Origin: Ferrovibrio sp.
Lineage (GTDB): Bacteria > Pseudomonadota > Alphaproteobacteria > Ferrovibrionales > Ferrovibrionaceae
Assembly: GCF_017994015.1 (NCBI RefSeq)
Contig: NZ_JAGOLP010000015.1
Coordinates: forward strand, 19,125-83,124
Direction of reading: 5' to 3'
Length of the DNA stretch: 64,000 bases
This document shows positions 50,074 through 62,500 of this stretch, piece after piece (the first letter of the stretch is position 1; the number at the start of each line of letters is the position of its first letter). Position numbers and translations under genes: made by a program. The notes below the pieces were generated by a model. The model worked only from the letters and a program-made list of their open reading frames with translations. It searched no databases and had not been told where the DNA came from.

Positions 50074-51485
50074 GCTTGGCCTCCGATGATGCCGTCGATG
50101 AAACCGCGCACTGCGTTCACGTCATTGGGCAAGATGGTCATACGTTCCGGTCGTTCAAACAGATCGGCCATGCGCGCCGGCAGCGGCGGATGCTGGCCGG
50201 TGGCGGCCTGCACGGCGGCGGGGAATTTGGCCGCATCGGCCGTGGCCAAAGTCACCAGCGGCAGATCGGCCGGCACAATGCCCCTGGCGCGCGCCTCGGC
50301 GGCCACATGCAGGCCCACGGCGGTATGCGGATCGATCAAGCGGCCGGTCTGGCGGAAACCGGCGGCAATCGCAGCATGGGTTGCCGCTTCATCAGCCCGG
50401 CCGGCGGCAAACAAATGCCGCGTCTCGGCCAGCGCATTGGCCGACACGCTGAAGCCGCCGTCACTATCCAGCGCCGCCATCATGGCGCGGATTTCAGCGC
50501 CGTCGCGGCCATGCAGATCAAACAGCAGGCGCTCAAAATTGCTCGCCACCTGGATATCCATGCTGGGGCTGATGGTGGGCGCCACCCCGCCCTTGCGGTA
50601 ATCGCCGCTCTCAAAGAAGCGCGTCAGGATGTCGTTGCGATTGGTCGCCACGATCAGCTTATGCACCGGCAGGCCCATGCGGGCGGCGCAATAGCCGGCA
50701 AATATGTCGCCGAAATTGCCGGTCGGCACGCAGAAGGCGACCGGGCGATCCGGCGCGCCCAGGCTGAGCGCGGCGGCGGCGTAATACACGATCTGCGCCA
50801 TGACCCGGGCCCAGTTGATCGAGTTCACGGCGGTGAGGCCGGCGCGCTCGCGGAAAGCTGCTTCGCCGAACAGCGTCTTCACCATGGCCTGGGCATCGTC
50901 GAAGGTGCCTTCCAGGGCGATGGCATGCACATTGGCATCCGCCACCGTGGTCATCTGCCGGCGCTGCACATCGGAAACCCGGCCATGCGGAAACAGGATG
51001 AATATCTCAAGCGCCTGGCGGCCGCGGCAGCCCTCAATTGCGGCCGAGCCGGTATCGCCCGAGGTGGCGCCCAGAATGGTGGCGCGTTTGCCGGAGCGCG
51101 CCAATGCCCAGTCAAACAGTCGGCCGAGCAATTGCAGCGCCACGTCTTTGAAGGCGATGGTAGGGCCGTGATACAGCTCCAGCAGCCAGTCATTGGCATC
51201 CAACTGGCTGAGCGGCGTTACCGCCTTATGGCCAAAGGTGGCATAGGCCTCGTTGATCATGCGGCGGAAATCCGCATCCGGGATCACGCCGCCGACATAC
51301 GGCCGCATCAGCGTGAAGGCCAGCTCGGCATAGGACAGGCCGCGCATGGCGCGCCATTCGGCAGCCGAAAAGACCGGCCAGCTTTGCGGCAGATACAGCC
51401 CGCCATCGCCAGCCAGGCCTGCCAGCAGGACACCTTCAAAATCGAGGATCGGGGCTTCGCCCCGGGTGGAGACATATTGCATCAT
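50070..51485 (-). CDS. thrC: Threonine synthase
   Basis: PLP enzyme converting O-phosphohomoserine to threonine, 471 residues. The N-terminus is MQYVSTRGEAPILDFEGVLLAGLAGDGGLYLPQSWPVFS. The PLP lysine is in YHGPTIAFKDVALQLLGRLFDW, and ATSGDTGSAAIEG and FCVPTGNFGDIFAGYCAARMGLPVHKLI are the phosphate-binding segments. The in-frame ATGs are at 51485 and 51482; a TTG at 51494 would overlap the upstream carboxypeptidase stop. It pairs with thrB at 41773-42762 but is in a different transcription unit. Confidence 0.95.
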   Translation of the reverse strand: MMQYVSTRGEAPILDFEGVLLAGLAGDGGLYLPQSWPVFSAAEWRAMRGLSYAELAFTLMRPYVGGVIPDADFRRMINEAYATFGHKAVTPLSQLDANDWLLELYHGPTIAFKDVALQLLGRLFDWALARSGKRATILGATSGDTGSAAIEGCRGRQALEIFILFPHGRVSDVQRRQMTTVADANVHAIALEGTFDDAQAMVKTLFGEAAFRERAGLTAVNSINWARVMAQIVYYAAAALSLGAPDRPVAFCVPTGNFGDIFAGYCAARMGLPVHKLIVATNRNDILTRFFESGDYRKGGVAPTISPSMDIQVASNFERLLFDLHGRDGAEIRAMMAALDSDGGFSVSANALAETRHLFAAGRADEAATHAAIAAGFRQTGRLIDPHTAVGLHVAAEARARGIVPADLPLVTLATADAAKFPAAVQAATGQHPPLPARMADLFERPERMTILPNDVNAVRGFIDGIIGGQA

Positions 51486-51490
51486 GGTGC

Positions 51491-52984
51491 TCAATTCAGG
51501 TAACGCGCCTTGAGATGCGCCTTGAAGGCCGCGGTGCCAAGCGGCTTGCCGGTGGCCTGGCGCAACAGGTCGTCAGTGGAAAGCAGCGATGCCTGGCCAT
51601 GCACATTCTGGCGCAGCCAGCGCAGCAGCGGTTTGAAATCGCCCTTGGCGATGCCGGGCGCAATCGCCGCATCGGCTTCACGTGCGGCGGCAAATAGCTG
51701 CGCCGCCGCCAATGCACCCAGGGTGTAGGTGGGGAAATAGCCGATTGAGCCAACCGGCCAATGGATATCCTGCAAGCAACCCTGCGCATGGTCTGGCACA
51801 GCAACACCTAGCAGACTCTGCATGCCATCGCCCCAGGCATCGGGCAGGTCATTCACGTCCAGATCGCCGGCCAGCATGGCCTGTTCCAGCCGGTAGCGCA
51901 GGATGACATGCGCCGGATAGGTTGCCTCGTCGGCATCAACCCGGATCAGGCTGGGCTGCACCCGGGTATAGAGGCGGCGCAGATTGCCAAGCTCCCAGGC
52001 TTCGCCCTTGCCGCCGAAGATGCGGCGCAACAACGGCGTGGCATAGGTGAGGAATTCCTCGCCGCGGCAAACCTGCATTTCAACCAGCAGACTCTGGCTT
52101 TCATGCAGCACCATGCCGCGCGCCTCGCCCACCGGCTGGCCGGCCCAGCGCCGGGGCAGGCCGAGTTCATAAAGCGCATGGCCAGTTTCATGCAGCACGC
52201 CCATCAGCGCCTTGGTGAAATCACTTTCCGAATAGCGCGTTGTGATGCGCACATCCTGCGACACACCGCCGGTGAAGGGATGCGCGGATACATCCAATCG
52301 GCCATGGCGGAAATCAAAGCCCAGCGCCTTCATCAGCGCCAGGCCGGCCTGGCGCTGATGTTCAACCGGGAACGGCCCGGGCAGCGGCAACGGCGCCGGC
52401 TGGCGCGCCTGGCGCGCCAACGCCTTGTCGATAAAGCCGGGCAGGAACTTACCAAGGTCCGCAAAGAGTGCATCAATCCGCGCCGCCGAGCCACCTGGCT
52501 CGTATTCATCCAGCAGGGCATCATAGGGCTGGCAGCCAAACGCCGCCGCCTTGGCCGCCGCCACTTCGCGGGTCAGCGCCAGCACCGGCGCAAAGGCTTT
52601 GGCAAAGGCTTTGAAATCATTCGCCGGCTTGGCCTTGCGCCACACCATCTCACAGGCGTTGGCAGCCTTGGAACGCGCCTCCACCAGCTTGGGATTTAGC
52701 GCCGTGGCATGGCGCCAATGGCGGGCGATTTCGCGCAAGTTGGCGCGCTGCCAGTCGGTCAGGGTCGCGGCCTTGGCTTCGGCGCTGGCGATCAGGTCAC
52801 CCAGGGCCGGGTCGGTGAGCCATTCATGATGGATCACACTCAGCGTGGCCATCTGCTCGGCCCGCGCTGCCGCGCCCCCCTCCGGCATCATTGCTGACTG
52901 GTCCCAGCCGAGCACGGCCAAGGCGCCGTTCAGCGCCGACAGGCGGCGGAAGCGCTGTTCCAGGGCGGCATAAGGCTTCATCAT
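51491..52984 (-). CDS. M32-family carboxypeptidase (Taq-like)
   Basis: Metallocarboxypeptidase of 497 residues. The zinc motif HExxH is in LMGVLHETGHALYELGLPRRWAGQPVGEARGMVLHESQSLLVEMQVCRG, with the third ligand Glu in HESQSLLVE. The starting segment MMKPYAALEQRFRRLSALNGALAVLGWDQSAMMPEGGAAARAEQMATLS is the normal family N-terminus, so the ATG at 52984 is preferred over the frame opening at 53068. It trims C-terminal amino acids from peptides in the cytoplasm. It is followed by thrC. Confidence 0.93.
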   Translation of the reverse strand: MMKPYAALEQRFRRLSALNGALAVLGWDQSAMMPEGGAAARAEQMATLSVIHHEWLTDPALGDLIASAEAKAATLTDWQRANLREIARHWRHATALNPKLVEARSKAANACEMVWRKAKPANDFKAFAKAFAPVLALTREVAAAKAAAFGCQPYDALLDEYEPGGSAARIDALFADLGKFLPGFIDKALARQARQPAPLPLPGPFPVEHQRQAGLALMKALGFDFRHGRLDVSAHPFTGGVSQDVRITTRYSESDFTKALMGVLHETGHALYELGLPRRWAGQPVGEARGMVLHESQSLLVEMQVCRGEEFLTYATPLLRRIFGGKGEAWELGNLRRLYTRVQPSLIRVDADEATYPAHVILRYRLEQAMLAGDLDVNDLPDAWGDGMQSLLGVAVPDHAQGCLQDIHWPVGSIGYFPTYTLGALAAAQLFAAAREADAAIAPGIAKGDFKPLLRWLRQNVHGQASLLSTDDLLRQATGKPLGTAAFKAHLKARYLN

Positions 52985-53034
52985 CTCGCGCTTTCGGGCG
53001 GTCGGCTCGGCCGGCGGGTTGCGGGTTGCAGCGC

Positions 53035-53754
53035 TCAGACGGCGCCGCGCTGCCGCCGACGATGCCACAACACGTAGATCACAGCCAGTACCACGGCGGC
53101 GCTATACCAGGTGAAGGCATAGGCCAAATGGTTGTTGGGGATATCCATGCGGGCATGGCCGCCGCGTGGCCAGACGCCTGGATTGGGCGTGGCATCGGCA
53201 TCAATGAAAAAAAGCGGTGCATCCTGGATGCCGGCCTGGGCCAGCATGGCCTTGGCATCGGCATAATACCACAGATTGGCCTTGGTATCCGGATCAGGGA
53301 TCAGCCAGCCGCGGATGCCGGGCGCGTGCACGATGCCGGTAACCGTCACCTCGCCGGGCACCTGGCCGTCCGGCCGGGTGGCCGCCTGCTTATGCTCGGG
53401 CGGCACCCAGCCGCGCCGCACCAGCACATGGCCCTGGCCATCGGCGCGCTTCAGCGGCACGATCACCAGATAGCCGAAATTGCCGCGCTCGGAATGCGCC
53501 AGCATGTGGAATTCATGCCTGTAATCATAAGTGCCGGTCACCGAGACACGGCGATAGCTCCACTCCGCGGCCGGCAGTGGGCCGGGCGGCAGCGCCACCG
53601 GCTCGGCAGCCAGGCCCTGCTGCATGCGCTCGATCAGATCAAGCTTCCAGAACAGCCGCTGGGTCTGCCAGGTGCCGAGGGCCAGCAGCAGCACCAGGGC
53701 CGGCAGCGTGATGAGCGTGGGCCACAAGGCCGGACGGAAGCCGAAAATCTGCAC
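53035..53754 (-). CDS. SURF1-family cytochrome oxidase assembly protein
   Basis: Inner-membrane protein of 239 residues that helps insert heme a in cytochrome c oxidase. It has helices at both ends (PTLITLPALVLLLALGTWQTQRLFWK and NNHLAYAFTWYSAAVVLAVIYVLWH) and a periplasmic domain with VSVTGTYDYRHEFHMLAHSERGNFGYLVIVPLKRADGQGHVLVRRGWVP, the typical SURF1 core. It is the last gene of the cta cluster, 3 bases after the DUF983 gene. Confidence 0.93.
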   Translation of the reverse strand: MQIFGFRPALWPTLITLPALVLLLALGTWQTQRLFWKLDLIERMQQGLAAEPVALPPGPLPAAEWSYRRVSVTGTYDYRHEFHMLAHSERGNFGYLVIVPLKRADGQGHVLVRRGWVPPEHKQAATRPDGQVPGEVTVTGIVHAPGIRGWLIPDPDTKANLWYYADAKAMLAQAGIQDAPLFFIDADATPNPGVWPRGGHARMDIPNNHLAYAFTWYSAAVVLAVIYVLWHRRRQRGAV

Positions 53755-53757
53755 GGT

Positions 53758-54126
53758 TTACTCTTTGAGCAATTCGATGTCGGAACTGGCCTTGTGGCGG
53801 TATTGCAGCGCCACCAGCGTGGCCTTGAATGGCCGCAGCATGCCGATGGACCCGCCCAGGATCAGCGGCGTCCACAATACCATATGCAGCCAGAAGGGCG
53901 GCTCGTATTTCAGCTCGAGCCAGAGCGCCAGCCCAACCACAAGGAAGCCGAGGATCAGGATGACGAAGACGGCGGGGCCGTCGCCGGCATCAATCGCGGC
54001 ATAATCCAGGCCGCAGGCCGGACAGGTCGGCCGCAAGGTCAGCAGGCCGGAAAAGATCGGGGCTTCGCCGCAGCGGGGGCAGCGGCAGCGAAGCCCCGTG
54101 GAAAATGGCGATAGCGGCGGGTACAT
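53758..54126 (-). CDS. DUF983 family membrane protein
   Basis: A 122-residue protein with two zinc-finger-like Cys pairs at the N-terminus (CRCPRCGEAPIF and CPACGLDY), followed by two membrane helices (AVFVILILGFLVVGLALWL and WLHMVLWTPLILGGSIGML). This is the DUF983 layout regularly found beside oxidase assembly genes in alphaproteobacteria. Its role is unknown; a part in metal or heme handling for the oxidase is inferred from context. Confidence 0.88.
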   Translation of the reverse strand: MYPPLSPFSTGLRCRCPRCGEAPIFSGLLTLRPTCPACGLDYAAIDAGDGPAVFVILILGFLVVGLALWLELKYEPPFWLHMVLWTPLILGGSIGMLRPFKATLVALQYRHKASSDIELLKE

Positions 54127-54150
54127 GCCGCTATCGCTCCAGCTTGATCA

Positions 54151-54963
54151 TCAATGGGCCACCGAGGGGCCAGCGCCCCACCAGTAGATGCAGGCAAACA
54201 GGAACAGCCACACCACGTCGACGAAATGCCAGTACCAGGCAGCCGCCTCGAAGCCGAAATGATGATCCGGCTTGAAATGGCCCTTGAGCGCACGGCCAAG
54301 GCAGACGGCAAGGAAGATGGTGCCGATCAGCACATGGAAGCCGTGGAAGCCGGTTGCCATGTAGAAAGTGGAGGCGTAGATGCCATCCTTGAAGCCAAAG
54401 GCAGCATGGCTGTATTCAAAAGCCTGGCAGATCGAGAACAGCACACCCAGGATCACGGTGAGGGTGAGGCCCTGCACCAGACCCTTGCGGTCGCCATGCA
54501 CCATGGCGTGATGCGCCCAGGTCACGGTGGTGCCGGAGAGCAGCAGGATCAGGGTGTTGATGAACGGCAATTCCCACGGATTGAAGGTCTCGATGGAAGC
54601 CGGCGGCCATTGGTGGCCAATCGCCTCGGTGGGATAGAAGGCGGCGTTGAAATACGCCCAAAACCAGGCGACGAAGAACATCACTTCAGACGCGATGAAC
54701 ATCACCATGCCGTAGCGCAGATGCAACTGCACCACCGGGGTATGGTGGCCTTCATGCTCGCCTTCGCGCACCACATCCGACCACCAGACGATCATGGTGT
54801 AGAGCACAACCAGGAAACCCGGCAGCACCCACCACAGGCTGGCGCCATGGAAATAGGCAACCGAACCGATGGCCATGATGAAAGCGCCCATCGAGCCGAT
54901 AAAGGGCCACGGGCTCGGATCGACAAGATGATAATCGTGGTTGCGTGCGCTGTCGGCTGACAT
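54151..54963 (-). CDS. ctaE: Cytochrome c oxidase subunit III
   Basis: Core membrane subunit of the aa3-type oxidase, 270 residues with seven helices. It starts with [25 protein letters not shown] and contains [42 protein letters not shown] and [61 protein letters not shown], all strongly conserved in COX III. It lies 35 bases downstream of ctaG. Confidence 0.96.
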   Translation of the reverse strand: MSADSARNHDYHLVDPSPWPFIGSMGAFIMAIGSVAYFHGASLWWVLPGFLVVLYTMIVWWSDVVREGEHEGHHTPVVQLHLRYGMVMFIASEVMFFVAWFWAYFNAAFYPTEAIGHQWPPASIETFNPWELPFINTLILLLSGTTVTWAHHAMVHGDRKGLVQGLTLTVILGVLFSICQAFEYSHAAFGFKDGIYASTFYMATGFHGFHVLIGTIFLAVCLGRALKGHFKPDHHFGFEAAAWYWHFVDVVWLFLFACIYWWGAGPSVAH

Positions 54964-54998
54964 GGCTTTACCCCCTAGTGACTCGCCGAGGTTGACAA

Positions 54999-55613
54999 CT
55001 AATTCACCGCCCGCTCAGCCGGCGCGGTGCCGGCTTGGCGGTCGGAGAGCCGGGTATCACCCGGCTTACGGAAGAAGGTGTAGCTGAGCGTGATGGTTTT
55101 CACATCGCGCGTCTTGGGATCTTTGAGGATGCCCGGATCAACGAAGAACGATACCGGCATATCAACACTCTGGCCGGCTTCCAGCACCTGCTCGGAGAAG
55201 CAGAAGCAGGCGATCTTGTCAAAATACGGCCCGGCTTTTTCCGGAGTCACGTTGAATGACGCGGTGCCGGTGATCGCCTTATCGGTCGGATTGGTGGCAC
55301 GGTAGAAGATCAGCGTCTCCTCGCCCGGCACCACCTTCACTTCGCGCTGCACCGGCTGAAACCGCCAGGGCATGTCGGGCGCGGTATCCGAATTGAAGCG
55401 CACGGTGATCATCTGACCCGGCATCGGCTGGCTGGTGATGGCGCCTGGCGCCTCGGCCGAGCGCTGCGGCGTGCCGCCAAAGCCGGTGACACGGCAGAAC
55501 AGGTCGTAAAGCGGCGCCGACGCGAAGGCCAAGCCGGTCATGCCGGCCACCACGGCCACACAGATCAGCGCCACACGCTTGTTGGCCTGGTTGGCATTGC
55601 CTTGATTACTCAT
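54999..55613 (-). CDS. ctaG: Cytochrome c oxidase assembly protein CtaG/Cox11
   Basis: Copper chaperone for the CuB site of subunit I, 204 residues. One N-terminal membrane helix ([33 protein letters not shown]) precedes a periplasmic domain. The copper-binding CFCF motif is in [31 protein letters not shown], and Cys in LFCRVTG is also conserved. The start overlaps the preceding 44-residue gene by 4 bases. Confidence 0.95.
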   Translation of the reverse strand: MSNQGNANQANKRVALICVAVVAGMTGLAFASAPLYDLFCRVTGFGGTPQRSAEAPGAITSQPMPGQMITVRFNSDTAPDMPWRFQPVQREVKVVPGEETLIFYRATNPTDKAITGTASFNVTPEKAGPYFDKIACFCFSEQVLEAGQSVDMPVSFFVDPGILKDPKTRDVKTITLSYTFFRKPGDTRLSDRQAGTAPAERAVN

Positions 55614-55744
55614 CCGGCACCGCCTTTCAGCATCGGGCCGGTCATCTTGGCGATGGTGATCAGGTAGAACAGGATCGCCAGACCACCCAGCACCAGGGCC
55701 AGGGCCAGATTGCGGCCGCGCCGCGGCTTCGGCTCCTTGCTCAT
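55610..55744 (-). CDS. 44-residue single-helix protein of the cytochrome oxidase operon
   Basis: A small gene that reads [12 protein letters not shown] followed by one membrane helix [20 protein letters not shown] and a tail [12 protein letters not shown]. It overlaps ctaB upstream and ctaG downstream by 4 bases each (ATGA both times), which is strong evidence of translation. The basic N-terminus suggests it faces the cytoplasm. Short single-helix proteins between ctaB and ctaG are common in alphaproteobacteria (coxF-like); a role in oxidase assembly is inferred from position. Confidence 0.85.
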   Translation of the reverse strand: MSKEPKPRRGRNLALALVLGGLAILFYLITIAKMTGPMLKGGAG

Positions 55745-56745
55745 GCCAGCCCCCCTAGCGCCATGCCGGGAAAACCGGGCGCTATGCCAAGGCCATATTC
55801 AACCAGCAGCAGGGTGAACAGCAGGAACAGGTACAGGATCGAATAGGCAAACATCTGCTTCGGCGCTCGCAGGTCATTGCCGCGCCAGATACGGAAGGCC
55901 AGCAGCAACAGACCGATACCGAGAATGGCCGTGCCAATACCATAAAGCGGCCCGACCAAACCGAGCAGCCAGGGCGCCAGGGTGAGCGGCACCAGCAGCA
56001 GGCTGTAGATCAGAATCTGGCGCCGCGTTTCCGCCTGACCGGCCACCACCGGCAGCATCGGCACGCCGGCACGGGCGTAATCATCCGAACGATACAGCGC
56101 CAGCGCCCAGAAATGCGGCGGTGTCCACATGAAGATGATGCCAAACAGCAAGGCCGGCAGCAGGCCGATATCACCGGTGACGGCAGCCCAGCCGATCATC
56201 GGCGGGAAGGCGCCGGCCGCACCGCCAATCACAATATTCTGCGGCGTGCGGCGCTTGAGCCACATGGTGTAGATGAAGACATAAAAGCCGATGGTGAGCG
56301 CCAGCAGCGCAGCGGCCGACCAGTTCAGCGCCAGACCCATCACCGCCACCGAGGCGACCGACAGCACCACGCCAAAACCGAGTGCTTCCTGGGCGCCGAT
56401 ACGGCCTTGCGGAATCGGCCGCCCCTGGGTGCGCGACATCACTGCGTCAATATCAGCATCATACCACATGTTGATGGCGCCCGAGGCGCCGGCACCAATG
56501 GCGATGCAGAGCAAGGCCGTGAAGGCCAGCACCGGATGCAGCGAACCCGGCGCCAGCACCAGGCCGACCAGGCCGGTGAACACCACCAGCGACATCACGC
56601 GCGGCTTGAGCAGGGCAAAATAATCCGCTGCCCGCGCATCACCCGCCAGGGCGGTGCCGCCGGGAAAATCAGCGATGCCATAAGCGCGACCAAGGCCGGT
56701 CTGGCCGGCCTCGGGGCTTTTGCTGGTGTAACTCGCGTCAGTCAC
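55741..56745 (-). CDS. ctaB: Protoheme IX farnesyltransferase (heme O synthase)
   Basis: Prenyltransferase that farnesylates heme b to heme o, the first step to heme a, 334 residues with about nine helices. Motifs are [28 protein letters not shown], the Asp-rich prenyl site [25 protein letters not shown], the second Asp site [32 protein letters not shown]. It lies 75 bases after ctaD. No ctaA (heme a synthase) is in the window. Confidence 0.95.
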   Translation of the reverse strand: MTDASYTSKSPEAGQTGLGRAYGIADFPGGTALAGDARAADYFALLKPRVMSLVVFTGLVGLVLAPGSLHPVLAFTALLCIAIGAGASGAINMWYDADIDAVMSRTQGRPIPQGRIGAQEALGFGVVLSVASVAVMGLALNWSAAALLALTIGFYVFIYTMWLKRRTPQNIVIGGAAGAFPPMIGWAAVTGDIGLLPALLFGIIFMWTPPHFWALALYRSDDYARAGVPMLPVVAGQAETRRQILIYSLLLVPLTLAPWLLGLVGPLYGIGTAILGIGLLLLAFRIWRGNDLRAPKQMFAYSILYLFLLFTLLLVEYGLGIAPGFPGMALGGLA

Positions 56746-56820
56746 GATGGTTGGGGCTCCATGGACCAGCGGGCGGCCCGGATCATGGACCGCCCTGCCC
56801 GTCTTACGACAAACCGGTGC

Positions 56821-58470
<1,650 letters not shown>

Positions 58471-59364
58471 TTACTGGGCGGTCGCGTCGGCGGCGGCAAG
58501 CCGCGGCGACGGGCCATCGACGGAAGCGAATTTCTGCTTGGCCTCCTCCGCCCACTTGGCGAAGGCTTCCTTGGACACGACCTGCAACTTGATCGGCATG
58601 TAGCCGTGATAGGCGCCGCAGATTTCCGAGCATTGGCCATAGAACAGGCCTTCGCGGTCGGCACGGAACCAGGTCTCGTTGAGACGACCCGGCACGCCAT
58701 CCTTCTTCACACCGAAGGCCGGCATGGCCCAGGCATGAATCACATCGGCGGCAGTCACCAGCAGGCGCACATTGGTATCAACCGGCACCACCACGGTGTT
58801 GTCGGTTTCCAGCAGGCGCGGCTGACCCGGCTTCAGATCCTTTTCCGGCACCATAATGGCGTCGAAAGTGAAGTTGCCATTATCCGGATATTCGTAGGTC
58901 CAGAACCACTGCTTGCCAATCGCCTTGATGGTCAGGCCGGCTTCCTTGGTCTTGTCACCATAATATAGGAGCTTGAACGACGGCACCGCGATCACCACCA
59001 GGATCAGGATCGGCACCACGGTCCAGACAACTTCAACCAGGGTGTGATGCGAGGTCTTGGACGGCACCGGGTTGGCCGAGGCGCGGAAGCGCACCATCAC
59101 ATAAACCAGCAGGGCCAGCACAAAGATGGTGATCAGGGTGATCACCCACATCAGCAGATTGTGGAAACGCTCCACTTCATGCATCACCGGGCTGGCGGCA
59201 TCCTGATAGTTCAGCGCCCAGGCCTTGGGCAATTGCTGCGGCACTTCGGCCAGGGCATCGCCCAAGCCACCGAACAGGGCCACAAAGGCGCCCATCAGGG
59301 TCGCCGCAATCAAAAGCATCCGGGGCGCAGCGCCCGCCGGGCGCCGATCAAAAATCCGCCGCAT
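58471..59364 (-). CDS. ctaC: Cytochrome c oxidase subunit II
   Basis: CuA subunit that accepts electrons from cytochrome c, 297 residues. A signal-like first segment (MLLIAATLMGAFVALFGGLGDALA) is followed by two helices (LLMWVITLITIFVLALLVYVMV and VWTVVPILILVVIAVPSFKLLYY). The CuA domain has TAADVIHAWAMPAFGVKKDGVPGRLNETWF and the binding loop YGQCSEICGAYHGYMPIKL with both Cys, His and Met ligands. There is no cytochrome c fusion. It is the first gene of the cta operon and diverges from the kinase-phosphodiesterase gene 212 bases away. Confidence 0.97.
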   Translation of the reverse strand: MRRIFDRRPAGAAPRMLLIAATLMGAFVALFGGLGDALAEVPQQLPKAWALNYQDAASPVMHEVERFHNLLMWVITLITIFVLALLVYVMVRFRASANPVPSKTSHHTLVEVVWTVVPILILVVIAVPSFKLLYYGDKTKEAGLTIKAIGKQWFWTYEYPDNGNFTFDAIMVPEKDLKPGQPRLLETDNTVVVPVDTNVRLLVTAADVIHAWAMPAFGVKKDGVPGRLNETWFRADREGLFYGQCSEICGAYHGYMPIKLQVVSKEAFAKWAEEAKQKFASVDGPSPRLAAADATAQ

Positions 59365-59576
59365 CGTCCAATTCCTCGCTACTGCTCGGGCAGGGTTCTA
59401 GTTTTCCAGGGCGGAACATACACCGAAGCGCCCGTGTCGCCCAGCCCCGGCACTTTGTGCGACGATTTGTCGCTATGCCATTTTGCTCCGGCATAACGCC
59501 CCTTACGCTTTGATTTTGCTTGCTCTTGCGCCTGGGCCGGGCAGCTTCTAAGCTGCACCGGCAGAGGGGACCGCGC

Positions 59577-62500
59577 ATGCTCGATCCGGCGCAAAAAAAG
59601 CTGACGCAAGATGTGCTGGAATGGCTCGACCGGCCAGCCTTTGCGCTTGAGTGCCGTACTGACGGCACCTACAGCTATTTCGCCTGCAATAATGCGTATG
59701 CGGCGATTGCCGCGCTGCCCAGCACCGGGCTGGCGGGGCAGGATTTTTCCATCGGATTCGCGTTAGGCGAAGCAGAGCGGCTGAAGCCACATCTGGAAGC
59801 TGCGGCGCAATCCGGCAGCCGCCAGGTGCTGAACCAGTTGCTGCGCTGGGCCAGTGGCTGGTTGTGCCAGAGCATAACCATCGCGCCAGTGCGCCAGGAG
59901 GATGGCGGCACCGGTGCCCTGGTGGTGATCGCCGAAGCGAATGATCCGGCGCAACTGCATCAGGCCGCCCTGCAAGTCGCCGAACATAAAATCCGCGACT
60001 TTGCCGAATTGGCCTCGGACTGGTTCTGGGAAACCGATAGCGAGCATCGTTATTCCTGGATTTCCGAGAGTAGTTACGCTTTTTCCAACGACCAGCGGAC
60101 GCGCCTGCTGGGCATGCGGCGCTGGGAGATGGCCGGCAGCCAGGAAGATACCGACGAAGCCTTCTGGGAGGAACACCGGCGCCAGCTGGAGCGCCGCGAA
60201 CCGTTTCGCAGCTTTCGCTATTGCACCATCCACAACCATCAGGAGATGTGGACCGAAATCAACGGCAAGCCGGTTTTTGACGCCAACGGACATTTCATGG
60301 GCTATCGCGGCTCGGGCCGCGACATTACCGAGCAATATCGCCAGCAGCGCCGCATTGAGGCGGCGCTGCGCCGGGCTGAGGAAGCGAGTCGGGCCAAAAG
60401 CCAGTTCCTGGCCAATATGAGCCATGAATTGCGCACACCGCTGAATGCCATCATCGGCTTCTCGGAAATCATCCGCGACCAGATGTTCGGCTCGGTCGGC
60501 ATCCCGCGTTATGTCGACTATGCCCGCGACATCAATGCCTCGGGCACCCATCTGCTGGCGGTGATCGGCGATATTCTTGATATGTCGCGCATCGAGGCCG
60601 GCTATTACGCGCTGGACGAAAAGCCGGTGGAGCTGGCATCGGTGATCGCTTCGGCGCTGACCATGGTGCGGCCGCAGGCGGAGCGGGCCGGCGCCGTGCT
60701 GCGTAATCTGTGCCCGGAAAGCCTGCCGCAGCTTCGCGCCGACGAGCGTGTGCTGAAACAGGTGCTGATCAATTTGCTTGGCAATGCAGTGAAATTCACC
60801 CCCGCCGGCGGCACAATCGATGTGGTGTACCGCACCACCGAAGATGGTGGCCTGACGCTGAATGTGGTGGATAGCGGCATCGGCATCCCACCCGACCGGT
60901 TGGAACATATCTTTGAACCATTCCAGCTCGCCAAGGCCGAGGTGGCGCGCCAGCATGGCGGCACCGGCCTGGGCCTGAGCATTTCCAAGCGGCTCATGGA
61001 GCTGCATGGCGGCTCGCTAAGCCTGAGCAGCACCGTTGGAGTTGGCACTCAGGCACAGCTCATTTTTCCGGCCTGGCGCCTGCTGGGCGAAATCGATGAC
61101 CATTGGGTGGCACCAATCGAGCCGCCTCCTGCCCCGGCGCCCCGCCCGGCGGCGCAGCCGGTGAGCCGTGTGCCGGATGATCCGCGCGGCAGCGAGGCGG
61201 CGGAACATCGTGGCCAGCTTGATGCCTCTGCCGGCGAAACCTTGCGCGTGCTGCTCGATACCATGGGCGAAGGTGTGCTGGTGATCGACCGGCATGGCAC
61301 CATCGTGTCGATGAGCGCGGTGGGCGCCGGGCTGTTCGGGTATGATCCACTCGATCTGGTGGGGCAGAATGTGCGCATCCTGATGCCGGAGCCGTTCCGC
61401 ACCGGGCATGACAGCTATATCCGCAACTACCTGAATACAAAGCGGGCCAAGATTCTGGGTCTCGGCCGCGACACGCTGGGGCGCAAGAAAACCGGCGAAA
61501 TCTTCCCGATTCATCTCAGTGTCGGCGAATTCGACAATGGCGGCGAACCCGGTTTCATCGGGGTGATGCGCGATATCTCGGATCGCCGCGATGTGGAATT
61601 GCGCGCCGAATTCGCCAGTCGCAACGATCCCCTGACCGGGGTGCTGAACCGCGCCAGCTTCATCGCCGAGGCCGAGCGTATGCTTGGCGCGCAGCACCGG
61701 GTTGAACCCGGCCTATGGGTATTGTTCGACCTTGATGTCGATTCCTTCCGCGATATCAACGAAGGCTTTGGCTTCCATGTCGGCGACACAGTGCTGAAAA
61801 TCGTCGCTGAGCGGCTGGGCGAGGGCCTGCCGCGCGAGGCTTTGGTGGGCCGTATCGCTGCCGATCAATATGCGGCTCTGGCCGCCGCGCATGATCTGAA
61901 CAACGCACTCAATCTGGCTCAGGCGCTGCACGCCCATCTCACCCGCCCGGTGGCGGCCGAGGGGCGTGTGCTGTCGCTGAAGATTTCCATGGGCGCGGCG
62001 ATCCTTGATGATCCGGGCGAGAAGATCAACGAGGCCCTGGCCAAGGCCGAACTGGCGCAGAAGCTGGTGCGGTCGGCAGGCGGTGATTCGACCCGCTTCT
62101 ACAGCCCGGAAATGACCCGGGCCGCTGAGCGCCGTCTGCGCCTGACCCTCAATCTCGACTCGGCGGTGCAGAACGAGGAGTTCCATGTTGTTTACCAGCC
62201 GGTGGTGGAAGCCGGCAGCAGCGCCGTGGCGGCCATGGAAGCCCTGCTGCGCTGGCAGCACCCGGAACTCGGCACCGTCTCACCGGCGGAATTCATTCCG
62301 CTGGCCGAGGAAAGTGGCGCCATCGTGCCGATCACCCGCTGGGTGCTGGGCCATGTTGCCGAGCAGGTGCGGCAATGGCGCCGTGACGGCGTGGCGCCGC
62401 GCCGGGTGTTTGTGAATGTCTCCGGCCAGCAATTTGTGCGCGACGACCTGCCTGGCTATTTCCGCGCCATGGCGGCGCGTGAGCCGGACCTGATCCCCTT

